In this document: in pieces, positions 1 to 8,267 of the stretch
Layout of the letters: each line of letters begins with the position of its first letter
How positions within the stretch are numbered: the stretch's first letter is position 1
Origin: Sphingomonas hankookensis
GTDB lineage: Bacteria > Pseudomonadota > Alphaproteobacteria > Sphingomonadales > Sphingomonadaceae
NCBI RefSeq assembly: GCF_028551275.1
Contig: NZ_CP117028.1
Span: 26,000-89,999 of the forward strand
Direction: 5' to 3'
Length of the DNA stretch: 64,000 nucleotides
Made by a program: the position numbers and the translations under genes
Notes under the pieces: generated by a model
What the model was told of the DNA's origin: nothing
The model's input: only the letters and a program-made list of their open reading frames with translations
Databases searched by the model: none

Positions 1-770
1 CCCTCCTCGCGCTGCTCGGCGGGTGGTTCGTCGCATGGCACGGGTCGTTGCAGCATGAGACGATCCACGGCCACCCGACGCGCTGGCGTTGGGTCAACAG
101 CCTGATCGGCGGCGTGCCGCTGTCGCTGTGGCTACCCTATGGCGCCTATCGCCGGACGCATGAGGCGCATCACCGATCGCCTCATCCGACCCACCCGGCG
201 CATGATCCCGAGTCGCGCTATGTCGCGGGCGGCGAGGTTGTCGCGGCGCTTGCCCGCATCCGTGCGACGTTAATCGGGCAGTTGCTGGTCGGGCCGGTCG
301 CCGCGATCGCGCTGTTCCTGCTGAACGAGGCACGGCGACTGCGACGCGATCCCGCCGCGACGCTTCGCGAATGGGGGCCGCACCTGATCGGCGTCGCGCT
401 GGTGCTGGGCTGGCTGCACCATGTCGCGCTGCCGCTTGGCACCTATGCGCTGTGCTTCGTGCTGCCCGGGCAGGCGGCCTCGTTGCTGCGCGGCTTTGCC
501 GAACACCGCGCCGACGCCCCCGGCCCGTCGCGAGCGGCGACCGTCGTGTCGCGCGGGCCGCTGGCGCTGCTGTTCCTGAACAACAATCTCCACGCCGCGC
601 ACCATGCCGTGCCCGCCGCCCCCTGGTATCGCCTGCCCGCGATCGAGCGGGCGCGGACGCAGCGGACCGAGCCGCGCTATGCCGGCTATCGCGAAATCTG
701 GCGCCGCTTTGCGCTGCGCCCGCACGATACCGTCCGCCACCCGGCGCTGCGGGAGGGTGCGCATGGATAG
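1..770 (+). CDS. Fatty acid desaturase, 5' end outside window
   Basis: An integral-membrane di-iron desaturase that would insert double bonds into fatty acyl chains or a related lipid. The reading frame is open from base 3 with no stop, so the true start lies before the window and about 255 codons are visible. Three histidine boxes typical of the family can be read: HETIHGH close to the visible start, HEAHH about 22 residues later, and LHAAHH near residue 195. Hydrophobic stretches lie between the second and third boxes. The stop overlaps the start of the next gene by 8 bases, so the two are probably co-translated. The exact substrate (acyl lipid, carotenoid or sphingolipid) cannot be told. 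Confidence 0.85.
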   Translation, partial: LLALLGGWFVAWHGSLQHETIHGHPTRWRWVNSLIGGVPLSLWLPYGAYRRTHEAHHRSPHPTHPAHDPESRYVAGGEVVAALARIRATLIGQLLVGPVAAIALFLLNEARRLRRDPAATLREWGPHLIGVALVLGWLHHVALPLGTYALCFVLPGQAASLLRGFAEHRADAPGPSRAATVVSRGPLALLFLNNNLHAAHHAVPAAPWYRLPAIERARTQRTEPRYAGYREIWRRFALRPHDTVRHPALREGAHG

Positions 771-1560
771 CATCGCGTGGCTCGGCATGTACGACCATGT
801 CGCGCAGCATGCCGCCAATGACCGGCTCTGGGCCGCGATCCGCGACCGCCTGCGCGACCATGGCCTGCCGGGCGTGCCGGTGCGAGTGACGCGCGGATGG
901 TCGACGCAGGCGGTGTGGTCGCATCCCGGGTTGTTGCTCGGCATGATCTGCACCCGCCCCTGGGCGCGGGAGCATCCGCAGCTGCGTCTCATCGGCCATC
1001 CCGCCTATGCCGGCACCGATCGACCGGGCGAGCATCGCAGCCTGATCGTCGTGCGCCGCGACGACCAGGCACAGGCGCTCCCCGACCTGCGCGGGCGGGC
1101 GGTCGCGATCAACGATTGCGGATCGAACAGCGGCATGGCGCTGCTGCGCGACCGGATCGCCCCGCTGGCCGAGGGGCAGCCCTTCTTCGGAAGGGTGGTC
1201 GAGACCGGCGCCCATGCCGACAGCGTCCGCGCGGTCGGCGAAGGCCGCGCCGATGTCGCTGCGATCGACGAAGTGACCTTCGCCGCGCTCGCCCGGTTCG
1301 ATCCCGATGCGACCGGGCGGTTGCGGGTGCTGGCGAAGACCGATGCCGCCGCCACGCCCGCCTTCGTCACCGCCGCCGAACCGGCGGTCGCGACGTTGCT
1401 CGGCACGGTCTTGGCGCAGGTGATGGCCGATCCCGACCTTGCCGGGACGCGGGACGATCTGTTCCTGACGGGGATCGAGGCGCCCCGCCCCGACCTGTCG
1501 GCGCGGATTGCCGCACAAGATATGCGAGCGGCGGCGCTCGGTTATGTGCAATTTACCTAA
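763..1560 (+). CDS. PhnD-like phosphate/phosphonate-type binding protein
   Basis: A 265-residue protein of the periplasmic binding-protein fold, PhnD/phosphonate class. Visible hallmarks are a central segment reading GRAVAINDCGSNSGM, followed by ETGAHADSVRAVGEGRADV and AAIDEVTF, the usual ligand-loop pattern of PhnD-like proteins. There is no signal peptide, so it may act in the cytoplasm or as a stand-alone sensor rather than as a transporter subunit, and no ABC permease or ATPase lies next to it. The ATG is chosen because it overlaps the desaturase stop by 8 bases. A longer upstream frame exists but looks like shadow translation of the desaturase. The ligand is unknown. Confidence 0.75.
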   Translation: MDSIAWLGMYDHVAQHAANDRLWAAIRDRLRDHGLPGVPVRVTRGWSTQAVWSHPGLLLGMICTRPWAREHPQLRLIGHPAYAGTDRPGEHRSLIVVRRDDQAQALPDLRGRAVAINDCGSNSGMALLRDRIAPLAEGQPFFGRVVETGAHADSVRAVGEGRADVAAIDEVTFAALARFDPDATGRLRVLAKTDAAATPAFVTAAEPAVATLLGTVLAQVMADPDLAGTRDDLFLTGIEAPRPDLSARIAAQDMRAAALGYVQFT

Positions 1561-1568
1561 CCCACCCC

Positions 1569-1651
1569 GTCACCCCGGGCTTGGCCCGGGGTCCCGCTTC
1601 TTCTTCTGGCGTGGGCAAGGAAGCGTTACCTCGGATCAAGCCCGGGGTGAC
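1569..1651. repeat. Dispersed palindromic repeat, class B pair
   Basis: Two facing copies of the CACCCCGGGCTTGACCCGGG-type element, with GTCCCGCTTCTTC after the left arm and a matching right arm ending in CCGGGGTGACG. The class recurs at 5994, 16238, 18203, 24513, 27890 and 36206. The right arm supplies the last codons and the stop of the neighbouring histidine kinase. Confidence 0.9.
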
Positions 1652-3189
1652 GGGGTGGGAGCCACCGGCAAGCACAACCGAAACACCGCCCCCCGCCCCT
1701 CGACCAGCGCGATCTCCCCGCGATGCGCCTCGAGCAGCGACCGCAGGATCGCCAGCCCCAGCCCGGTCCCGCCATCGGCGCGCCGCGTGGTGAAGAACGG
1801 TTCGAACACCCGGTCGCGGTCGCCCGGCGCGATGCCCGGCCCGTCATCGGCGATGCTCAGCACCACCACGGCGCCCTCGACCGCCGCCGCGATATCCACC
1901 CGCCCCGCCCCCGCGTGCCGGCTATTGTCGATCAGCGTAGAGAGCGCCGTCTCCACCACGCCGCGCGGCACGGCGACGCGGGGCAGCGGTTCGTCGGGCA
2001 CCGTCACCGCCAGCACGCTCGCATCCGCCGCCTGCGCCAGCACGTCGGACAGGTCGGTCGCCACCCCCGCCTCGCGCGTCGCCATGTCGGCGCGCGCCAG
2101 TTCCAGCAGCCGGCTGACCAGCAGGTTCAGCCGGTCGGCATCGGCGGCGATGTTCGACAGGAAGCGCGCCCGGTCGTCCAGCCCCATGTCGCCATGGTCC
2201 TGCAACAGCTCGACCGCGCCGCGGATACCCGCCAGCGGCGTCTTGAATTCATGGCTGACCGCATGGGCGAAGTCGCGCAGGTAGCGCGAGCGATGCGCGA
2301 TCGCCTCCGCCATCGCGCCGAAATCGCGGTACAGCGCCTGGATCTCGATCGCGGCGGTCGGCGGCGGTTCGGGCACGCTGCCCCCGCCGCCCGCCACCGC
2401 CCGCGTCGCATCGCGCAGCGCCTCGACCGGGCGCACGATCCCGCGCGACAACAGGCCGCTCAACGCCACCAGCGTCACGAAGATCGCGACGATCCCGAAC
2501 GCGATCTTGCCGCGATCCTCGTACAGCCCGACGAACAGGCTACGCGGCGATCTAGCCAGTAGCAACACGCCGACCACCCGCCCGCCAACGATGACCGGCC
2601 GGGCATGGTGGATGCGCAGGTCCGACGCGCGGCTCAGCCATTCGAGCGGATAATGCTGGCGATAGGCGCCGTTGCGGCGGAGCGTCGTCACTGCCCGCCC
2701 CTCCCGCGCCGCCTGAACCTCGGGCAGGCCGGGATAGCCCGTCCCCGCCGGCCCGCGCGCGACGATGCGGCCCTGCGGATCGAGCAGCTGGATCGACGCC
2801 AGCGTCGTCGCCGCCGTCATCGCCAGCACCGGCGCGACCTCCCCCGCCCAGGCGAGCGAGCGGCGGTCGGCGCCCGGCATCGCCACCGGCGCCGGCCGCT
2901 CGGGCAATATCCGCGACAGCCGCAGGTCGAGGTCGGAGGCATAGCCGCCGCGCACGATCCCCGCCCCCTCGCCGCCGGGCCAGTCGCGCGCCGCCACCGC
3001 CGCCAACGCCGCACTCTGCGCCACCAGCTCGGTCTCGGTCTGGCGCAGGAGGCTGTTTTCATAAACCCGCAGGAACAGCGCCCCGACGCCGGGCAACGCC
3101 GCGACGAACACGAAGGTCGCGAGCAATATCGTGCGCAGCCGCAGCCGGGGCCAATGCCGCCGCACGAACGCCTTCGCGGCGCCGATCAT
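1636..3189 (-). CDS. Membrane sensor histidine kinase
   Basis: A 517-residue two-component sensor. It has an N-terminal transmembrane helix (about residues 20-42), a periplasmic sensor region of about 200 residues, a second helix near residue 235, a HAMP linker, a HisKA dimerisation helix with the phospho-acceptor in HAVSHEFKTP, and an HATPase domain with the N box (IDNSRHAG), G1 box (DDGPGIA) and G2 box (GTGLGLAI). It would autophosphorylate and pass phosphate to the regulator encoded just upstream. The ATG at 3189 overlaps that gene's stop (ATGA); a TTG three codons earlier is less likely. The C-terminus runs into a dispersed repeat that provides the stop codon. The signal sensed is unknown. 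Confidence 0.92.
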   Translation of the reverse strand: MIGAAKAFVRRHWPRLRLRTILLATFVFVAALPGVGALFLRVYENSLLRQTETELVAQSAALAAVAARDWPGGEGAGIVRGGYASDLDLRLSRILPERPAPVAMPGADRRSLAWAGEVAPVLAMTAATTLASIQLLDPQGRIVARGPAGTGYPGLPEVQAAREGRAVTTLRRNGAYRQHYPLEWLSRASDLRIHHARPVIVGGRVVGVLLLARSPRSLFVGLYEDRGKIAFGIVAIFVTLVALSGLLSRGIVRPVEALRDATRAVAGGGGSVPEPPPTAAIEIQALYRDFGAMAEAIAHRSRYLRDFAHAVSHEFKTPLAGIRGAVELLQDHGDMGLDDRARFLSNIAADADRLNLLVSRLLELARADMATREAGVATDLSDVLAQAADASVLAVTVPDEPLPRVAVPRGVVETALSTLIDNSRHAGAGRVDIAAAVEGAVVVLSIADDGPGIAPGDRDRVFEPFFTTRRADGGTGLGLAILRSLLEAHRGEIALVEGRGAVFRLCLPVAPTPSPRA

Positions 3190-3884
3190 GCCCCGCAATT
3201 GCCGAGGCGATAGCCGACCCCGGCGCGCGTCTCCACCACGTCATTCGCCCCGACGCCCGCGAACTTCGCCCGCAAATTGCGCACATGGCTGTCGATCGTG
3301 CGGTCGGTGATCGCGAAGCCCGGACCGTGCAGCCGGTCGATGATCGCGTCGCGGCTGAACACTTTCGACGGCATCGCCGCCAGCGTGCGCAAGATGCCGA
3401 ACTCGGTCACGGTCAGCGCGACCGGCTCCTCGCCCCAGCTCGCCTGCCAGCCATCGGGGTCTAGCCGCAATTGGCCATGGCCGAGCGGCGCGGCGGCGCT
3501 CTCCACCGCCGGGGGTCGCGCGCCGACCCGGCGGAGGATCGCCATAACCCGCGCCACCACTTCGCGGGGCGAGAACGGCTTCACCACATAATCGTCGGCG
3601 CCCAGCTCGATGCCCAACACCCGGTCGATCTCGTCGTCGCGGCTTGACAGGAACAGGATGGGCACGTCGCTGCCCGCGCGCAGCCGGCGGCACACCTCGA
3701 TCCCGTCCATGCGCGGCATGTTGATGTCGAGTATGATCAGGTCGGGCGCCTGGTCGGCGGCCTGTTGCAGCGCGGCCTCGCCATCACCGGCCTCGATCGA
3801 TTCCAGCCCCGCCTTGGCCAGCGCGAAGGCCAGCAGCTGGCGGATATGCGGGTCGTCATCGGCGATCAGGATCGTGCGCGGCAT
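3186..3884 (-). CDS. OmpR-family response regulator
   Basis: A 232-residue DNA-binding response regulator. The receiver domain (residues 1-118) shows the acidic pocket ADDDPH, the phospho-acceptor Asp in LIILDINMPRMDG and the conserved Lys in VVKPFSP. The C-terminal winged helix (residues 135-230) ends with the recognition-helix pattern RTIDSHVRNLRAKF and GVGYRL. It is the cognate partner of the downstream kinase, with which it shares an ATGA overlap. The start at MPRTILIADDD is preferred to a TTG 12 codons upstream because it sits at the usual distance from the acidic pocket. Target genes are unknown, but co-transcription with a DUF4173 membrane protein suggests an envelope-related role. Confidence 0.93.
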   Translation of the reverse strand: MPRTILIADDDPHIRQLLAFALAKAGLESIEAGDGEAALQQAADQAPDLIILDINMPRMDGIEVCRRLRAGSDVPILFLSSRDDEIDRVLGIELGADDYVVKPFSPREVVARVMAILRRVGARPPAVESAAAPLGHGQLRLDPDGWQASWGEEPVALTVTEFGILRTLAAMPSKVFSRDAIIDRLHGPGFAITDRTIDSHVRNLRAKFAGVGANDVVETRAGVGYRLGNCGA

Positions 3885-3916
3885 GGGGCACTGGATCAGC
3901 GCCAGCGGGGCGCACG

Positions 3917-5383
3917 TCAAGATTGCACCTCATTCGGCAGCGATCCGTCGCAAAAGCGGAGGCGCGGGTCGACCGGCCGCGCAACCTCCCGGCCCAGCGC
4001 CGCGCGCGCCGCCGACAGCCGCCGCGCACCCCGCGGGGTCCAGCTGCCCCAATGCGTCTGCCGCCAGAGCAGATCGGCGAACAGGGTCTGCCGGATGAAG
4101 CGCACCCGCTCGCGCGTCGCCGCGTCCATCAGCCGTTGCTCCAGCTTTATCATGGGCAGCAGCGCACCATCGCCGACATGCCGCAGGTAGCAGAGATCGA
4201 CCGCCTCGGGCCGCTGCGCATCGACATTAAACGCCGCCGCCGTCGCCCCCAGATCGACGGTCGCGCAGACGCTCAGCACCAGCCCCGCCGCGACCGCATT
4301 GGCATTGAGCAACCACCGCGCGCTCTTGGCCCTCAGGATGCGCCACGCGATCAGCACCAGCCCCAGCGCGACCAGCCCCATCCATAACAGCGCCGCGATC
4401 CGCCACGCGGTCAGCATCGATTCGTCGATATAGCGGGTGGTGCGCAGCACGCTCGACGCCACCAGCACCAGATTCTGCGCGACCCACAGCGTCACGAGCC
4501 GCCGCGCCCAGCGGTTGCCGGCGCTCTCGCTCCCCGGGCGCAGCATGGCGAGCGCCAGCACACCGGCGAGCAGCGCCGTGGCGATCAGCGGATAGGCCCC
4601 GCGATGGGCGTAATCCGCCGCGCTCACGCCCTCGGGCAGCCCCGCCCCGCTCCACAGAAACGCGATGTCGAGCGCGTTCTGCACGGCAAAGAGCAGGTTG
4701 AACAGGCCGAGCGCCAGCAGGACCGAGGGCAGCGACGTACCCGGCATCCGCGGTTCGGGATCGGGCAGCCGCGCCGCCCAGCGGATCGCCGCCGCGCGGG
4801 GACGAAAGGCGGGCCACGCCATCGCCGCGACCGCCGCCCACAGTCCCAGCTGCCATGGTTCGGGCAGGGCGACATTGTAAAAGACGTTCTCGATCAACGG
4901 GTTGGCCTGTGCGAACAGGACCAGGAACAGGGTGCCGCCGATCACCGGCAGCGCCAGCGTGGCCGCGATCCGCACCGGCGACAGCCCCCTGCCCCGCACG
5001 CCGCCCATCCGCCTGAGGTCGAACGGCAGCGCGAACGGCGTGCTCAACCCCTGCACCAGCAGCCGCATCGCCCAGCGCCACGCATCGTCGAACGCTGCCA
5101 CCCGCGGGATCAGCGCGGCGACCGACAGCACCGCCCAGAACAGTACCCAGGGCAGCGGCCCCGGATCGTCGACCAGCATGCCCGCAAACACCGCCGCCCC
5201 GCCCAGCGCGACCCATGCCCTGCGGCTGCGCGCCACGTCGCGCCGCACCGCGACCAGCAGGACCAGCCACACCGCCGCCAGTCCCCCGACCCGCGCCCCT
5301 TCGAACCCGTCGGGGAACAGGCCATGGAACAGCAGCACCAGCCCGACGGTGGCGGCGATCTTCAACAGGAAACTCAGGCGCAT
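3917..5383 (-). CDS. DUF4173 (DUF4153-like) multi-pass membrane protein
   Basis: A 488-residue protein with about eleven to twelve hydrophobic segments spread along its length and a hydrophilic C-terminal tail containing RPEAVDLCYLRHVGDGALL, a pattern I associate with DUF4173/DUF4153 proteins. Its molecular function is not established. It is the first gene of an operon that continues 32 bases later with a response regulator and a histidine kinase, so it may be part of the sensed pathway or act as an accessory to the kinase. The promoter should lie in the gap beyond 5383. Confidence 0.75.
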   Translation of the reverse strand: MRLSFLLKIAATVGLVLLFHGLFPDGFEGARVGGLAAVWLVLLVAVRRDVARSRRAWVALGGAAVFAGMLVDDPGPLPWVLFWAVLSVAALIPRVAAFDDAWRWAMRLLVQGLSTPFALPFDLRRMGGVRGRGLSPVRIAATLALPVIGGTLFLVLFAQANPLIENVFYNVALPEPWQLGLWAAVAAMAWPAFRPRAAAIRWAARLPDPEPRMPGTSLPSVLLALGLFNLLFAVQNALDIAFLWSGAGLPEGVSAADYAHRGAYPLIATALLAGVLALAMLRPGSESAGNRWARRLVTLWVAQNLVLVASSVLRTTRYIDESMLTAWRIAALLWMGLVALGLVLIAWRILRAKSARWLLNANAVAAGLVLSVCATVDLGATAAAFNVDAQRPEAVDLCYLRHVGDGALLPMIKLEQRLMDAATRERVRFIRQTLFADLLWRQTHWGSWTPRGARRLSAARAALGREVARPVDPRLRFCDGSLPNEVQS

Positions 5384-5618
5384 CGTGCGGCTCCTCGGTC
5401 GACAGGAGCCCTCCGCCTAGGTCACGGGCGTCGACCGATGGTCCGCAGCCCGGGGACGTTTCGGGGAGAGGCGGTGCAGCTTCGGTGCAGATATTCTCTC
5501 TCAAAATCTCAAAGAACCCATCCACGGGGTTAGAGGGTTTCTTAGAAGGTTAGCGGGTTAAGGAGGGCGCCTGACCGCTCGAACGCGGCGTTAGTCCACG
5601 ATTCGCCCGGGTGGGTTC

Positions 5619-5724
5619 GTTCCCGAAGGATCGACCTTCCGTTCCCGAAAGGTCGACGGTTTCGTTCCCGAAGTGTCGACCTACCGTTCCCGAAGGATCG
5701 AACCGCGTTCCCGGAGTGTCGATG
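5619..5724 (+). repeat. Five iterons, 18-bp core GTTCCCGAAGGATCGACC
   Basis: Five direct copies start at 5619, 5641, 5664, 5686 and 5707, that is 21-23 bases apart or about two helical turns. The core GTTCCCGAA is kept in four; the fifth has GTTCCCGGA. The following bases alternate between GGATCGA and GTGTCGA types. Such arrays are the usual binding sites of plasmid Rep initiators, and repA lies next to it. Confidence 0.85.
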
Positions 5725-5851
5725 CCTGCCACTGGCGGGCCAATCCGGCGCCGCGTTTGAATCAATTCCAACCGCCGCCCCCGCGAAGTCGTTCAAACCG
5801 CGCAATGCCCGTCCGATACTGGGACGGATGGCAACGTTCGCCCGGATCACA

Positions 5852-5868
5852 GCCGACACTTCGGGAAC
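5852..5868 (-). repeat. Inverted iteron copy
   Basis: GCCGACACTTCGGGAAC is the reverse complement of the GTTCCCGAAGTGTCG-type iteron, placed about 130 bases from the direct array and facing it. An inverted extra iteron of this kind is often used for initiator autoregulation or for replicon pairing. Here it lies between the array and the 3' end of repA. Confidence 0.75.
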
Positions 5869-5993
5869 GCTTGTGATGCGGGATCGAGCGAAGAGGCGTA
5901 CCGACCAGCAAGGGCGTCGATCATCGGCAGCAAGTTTCGGCACCACATCCAACCCGAAGCGCCGATGAAACTGCCCCGAACGCCCCCACAACC

Positions 5994-6033
5994 GTCACCC
6001 CGGGCTTGACCCGGGGTCCCGCTTCTTCTTCTC
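5994..6033 (+). repeat. Dispersed palindromic repeat, class B single copy
   Basis: One copy of the CACCCCGGGCTTGACCCGGG element followed by GTCCCGCTTCTTCTTCTCG. It has no facing partner and lies between the iterons and the 3' end of repA. Confidence 0.85.
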
Positions 6034-6309
6034 GGACGGGTACGGTAACCCCAAAAAGTGCCGCAACCCAGAGGCGTTCCACCCCCGTTAACCAAGCAGA
6101 GGGCCCCCTCTACTGACAGGTGAGAAGGCTGGCAGACCCGCGAGGAAACGCATCGTCCGCCGCCAGCATAAGGCCCCGCCCCGTTCCGGACCCGATCCCG
6201 CTACCGCAATCCCGACAACCGTTCGAGGCGTCCCGCGCCTCTCGCTGCGCCGAGCAACAACGGGACCCCGCCCTTCGCCGCGATGACGCTAGCGGGAAGC
6301 GCCAGCACC

Positions 6310-7510
6310 CTACCGCAACTCGTGCCGATGCTTCGCGTCGAACCGCCGGACATAGCCGATGAACGCCGCCTGATAATTGACCGGGGTGCGCGCCGGATCG
6401 CCGTCGATCCACGCCCGGAACTCGGCATGCAGCGTATGATAATCCCACCCCGGACATTCCGACCGCAGCGTCTCCAGCGTCTGCGAGGTGATCTCGCCCA
6501 GCTGCGCCTTGCCCGCCAGCCCCCGGATCGACGCGCGGATCATCGCGGCGGCATCGACCAGTTCCTCGATCCGCGCGGGCGAGGGGGCGGCTTCCGCGAC
6601 CGGCGCAGGGGCAGGGGCAGGGGGGCGCGACGCTCGCCGTCCGCGCCGCCCCATCGGCCCGCCGCCGCATCCGGAGCATCGGCTCGCGCTTGCCCTCCTG
6701 CTCCAGCGTCAGCGCATAGCCCGGCAGTTCGTCGCGCTCGGCGATCTTGGCGATCTCGAACTTGAAGCGGCGATACTGCCCCTCCGCGCCCGATTTCTCG
6801 AACAAAGTCGGCATCGAAATCGCAAAACCGGCCTCGCCCGCGCCGCCGGCATGTTTGCGCGCCACGCGGTACAGCCAGCGCTCGCGCCCGCCGGTCAGGT
6901 CGAAATAGGCGCGGTCGATCGACAGCACGCCGCCGGTCATCATCACCCCTTCCCAGAACCAGTTCGACAGCTCGATCGTCATGCCGCGCGACCGCTCGGT
7001 CTTCTCGTCGACCAGTTGGGTCCAGCCATCCAGCCAGCTGAACGTCGCTTCGCGGCGCCCCCGGCCGGAGGCCGGTTGACCGGCGTCGGCGCGGATATTG
7101 GTCTTGATCGTCGTCGCCACCAACCGGTCGAGCGCCTGGCCCAGCAGCTCATACGCCCGCCCCGTCGTCGGCCGCCCGATCGCGCGCAGCAGGTCATAGG
7201 GCATCAAATGCAGCTTGCGCGGCACGTCGTTGACCCCCCGCCTCGCCATATCGGCCAGCACGCTCGCGCAATAGATCAGGATGTCCGCGTCCCAGATCGT
7301 CGCCATGCCGTAATCGGCATTGGCCGACACATGCACCCACAGCTTGCCGTCGGGGCTCTGATAATCGATCGGCTTGACCCGCTTCGACTTGGCAAGGCTG
7401 AAGAACGGCCGCTCCATCATCTCGCGCTGGTCGCGAAGCGGCAGGTCGGCGAGATAGGGCAGGAACAGGTCGAACTGCTCGCTGACCTTCTCGGACGCAG
7501 CGCGGGTCAT
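6310..7510 (-). CDS. repA: Replication initiator RepA with apparent frameshift
   Basis: Plasmid initiator of the alphaproteobacterial RepA (RPA) family. The first 295 codons carry the typical N-terminal winged-helix region, with SLAKSKRVKPIDYQ, a GRPTTGRAYELLGQAL segment and WLYRVARKHAGG. The conserved C-terminal part (PGWDYHTLHAEFRAWI and YQAAFIGYVRRF) lies in a different frame ending at 6310. The frames meet at a run of six C (6620-6625 on the plus strand as G); with five, the protein would be continuous at about 400 residues with an Ala-Pro linker at the join. Read literally, translation continues out of frame to 6110. This may be a sequencing indel, a real mutation or slippage. The ATG at 7510 lies just inside a parS-like palindrome. 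Confidence 0.85.
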
Positions 7511-7526
7511 GCGGCCCTCCGGAAAA

Positions 7527-7542
7527 GTTTCCCCGGGGAAAC
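7527..7542. other. Candidate parS palindrome 1
   Basis: Perfect 16-bp palindrome GTTTCCCCGGGGAAAC, 17 bases upstream of the repA start. It is the first of four identical copies between repA and parB. ParB family proteins bind such GTTTC-N-GAAAC palindromes, so a centromere role is likely. Its position could also let ParB influence repA expression. Confidence 0.75.
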
Positions 7543-7721
7543 TCGGGGGGCAGGGGAGGGCGACACCGGAAATCGCCGCACGCACGCGCAGTCCCGCGCA
7601 ACATGAGCCCACGCCGCACCATGTCCCGGCACCTGCCGGGGTACGTACGGGGGCAGGGCATGCGCGCTGCTACGCGAACCCGTTCGCGCCTGCCGGGCAA
7701 GCGCCCGGTCGATAGCGAAAA

Positions 7722-7737
7722 GTTTCCCCGGGGAAAC
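7722..7737. other. Candidate parS palindrome 2
   Basis: A second perfect GTTTCCCCGGGGAAAC, 195 bases from the first and flanked by AAA on the left. It lies in the gene-free block between repA and parB. Confidence 0.75.
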
Positions 7738-7772
7738 TTGGGCTGAGCCGGTCGCTGCGAAGGAAAGAAACG

Positions 7773-7910
7773 GGTTCACGCGGAGGCGCGAAGGGCGCGG
7801 AGGGGTCGCGTTCCGGGCGGCGTCAGCGATCAACCCTCTGCCTGGATAAAGAGAGCCACGCCCACCGCAAGCGAACCGCCTCCGCGCCCTCCGCGCCTCC
7901 GCGCGATCCC
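7773..7910. repeat. Class E long inverted repeat
   Basis: Left arm GGTTCACGCGGAGGCGCGAA and right arm CTCCGCGCCTCCGCG enclose about 80 bases, giving a large potential hairpin between parS palindromes 2 and 3. The same family recurs at 8052 and 40663. Confidence 0.8.
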
Positions 7911-8002
7911 AAATTCCGAACGTCGCGCCATCCGCGCCGGGCAGGGGCGGGGACAGCGCTATCCACCCGCCGCCGAATGCCGAGCGGTGCCTCGGGCCCG
8001 AA

Positions 8003-8018
8003 GTTTCCCCGGGGAAAC
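8003..8018. other. Candidate parS palindrome 3
   Basis: A third perfect GTTTCCCCGGGGAAAC, 281 bases from the second and separated from it by a class E inverted repeat. Confidence 0.75.
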
Positions 8019-8051
8019 TTTTCCATTCCCGTACGCCGGAAGAAAAGCATT

Positions 8052-8190
8052 GGTTCACGCAGAGGCGCAGAGGGCGCAGAGGGGGTGCGTTCGTGGCTGC
8101 TTCGCCGATAGCCACCCAGTCAGCGCCAAGGGGACCACGCTCGTCGCGAGCGAATATCCTTCGCGCCCTTCGCGCCTTCGCGTGAACCCG
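8052..8190. repeat. Class E long inverted repeat
   Basis: GGTTCACGCAGAGGCGCAGA opens the left arm, and the right arm CGCCCTTCGCGCCTTCGCG ends in TGAACC. It lies between parS palindromes 3 and 4. Arms differ in detail from the 7773 copy, so this is not a simple recent duplication. Confidence 0.8.
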
Positions 8191-8242
8191 ATCCAAGGCC
8201 ATCCCATGCCACCCGCCGGCCGCCCCGCACGCGCGGCGAAAA

Positions 8243-8258
8243 GTTTCCCCGGGGAAAC
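8243..8258. other. Candidate parS palindrome 4
   Basis: A fourth perfect GTTTCCCCGGGGAAAC, 9 bases beyond the parB stop codon. Copies 1 to 4 together form a probable partition centromere directly downstream of parB. Confidence 0.75.
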
Positions 8259-8267
8259 CTTGCCCGC

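Larger units (their letters stand above)
5384..6309. other. Putative replication origin region
   Basis: A 0.9-kb stretch without a convincing gene between the DUF4173 operon and repA. It holds a relatively AT-rich segment at about 5489-5556 with repeated GGTTAG/GGGTTAAG words (a possible unwinding element), then an iteron array (5619-5724), an inverted iteron (5852-5868) and a class B palindromic repeat. A reading frame across 5542-5991 on the minus strand merely translates the iterons. Origin function is inferred from the iterons and the neighbouring initiator gene. No clear DnaA box was seen. Confidence 0.65.

Noticed and set aside
94..1551. Long reading frame opposite the desaturase and PhnD-like genes
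   Set aside because: High GC gives long antisense frames. Composition is Arg/Ala-rich with no motifs, while both sense genes have clear ones.
5542..5991. 149-codon minus-strand reading frame with repeated RSFGNGRS and LRERNRR-like units
   Set aside because: The protein repeats are just the translated iterons, and no ribosome site or family resemblance supports a gene.
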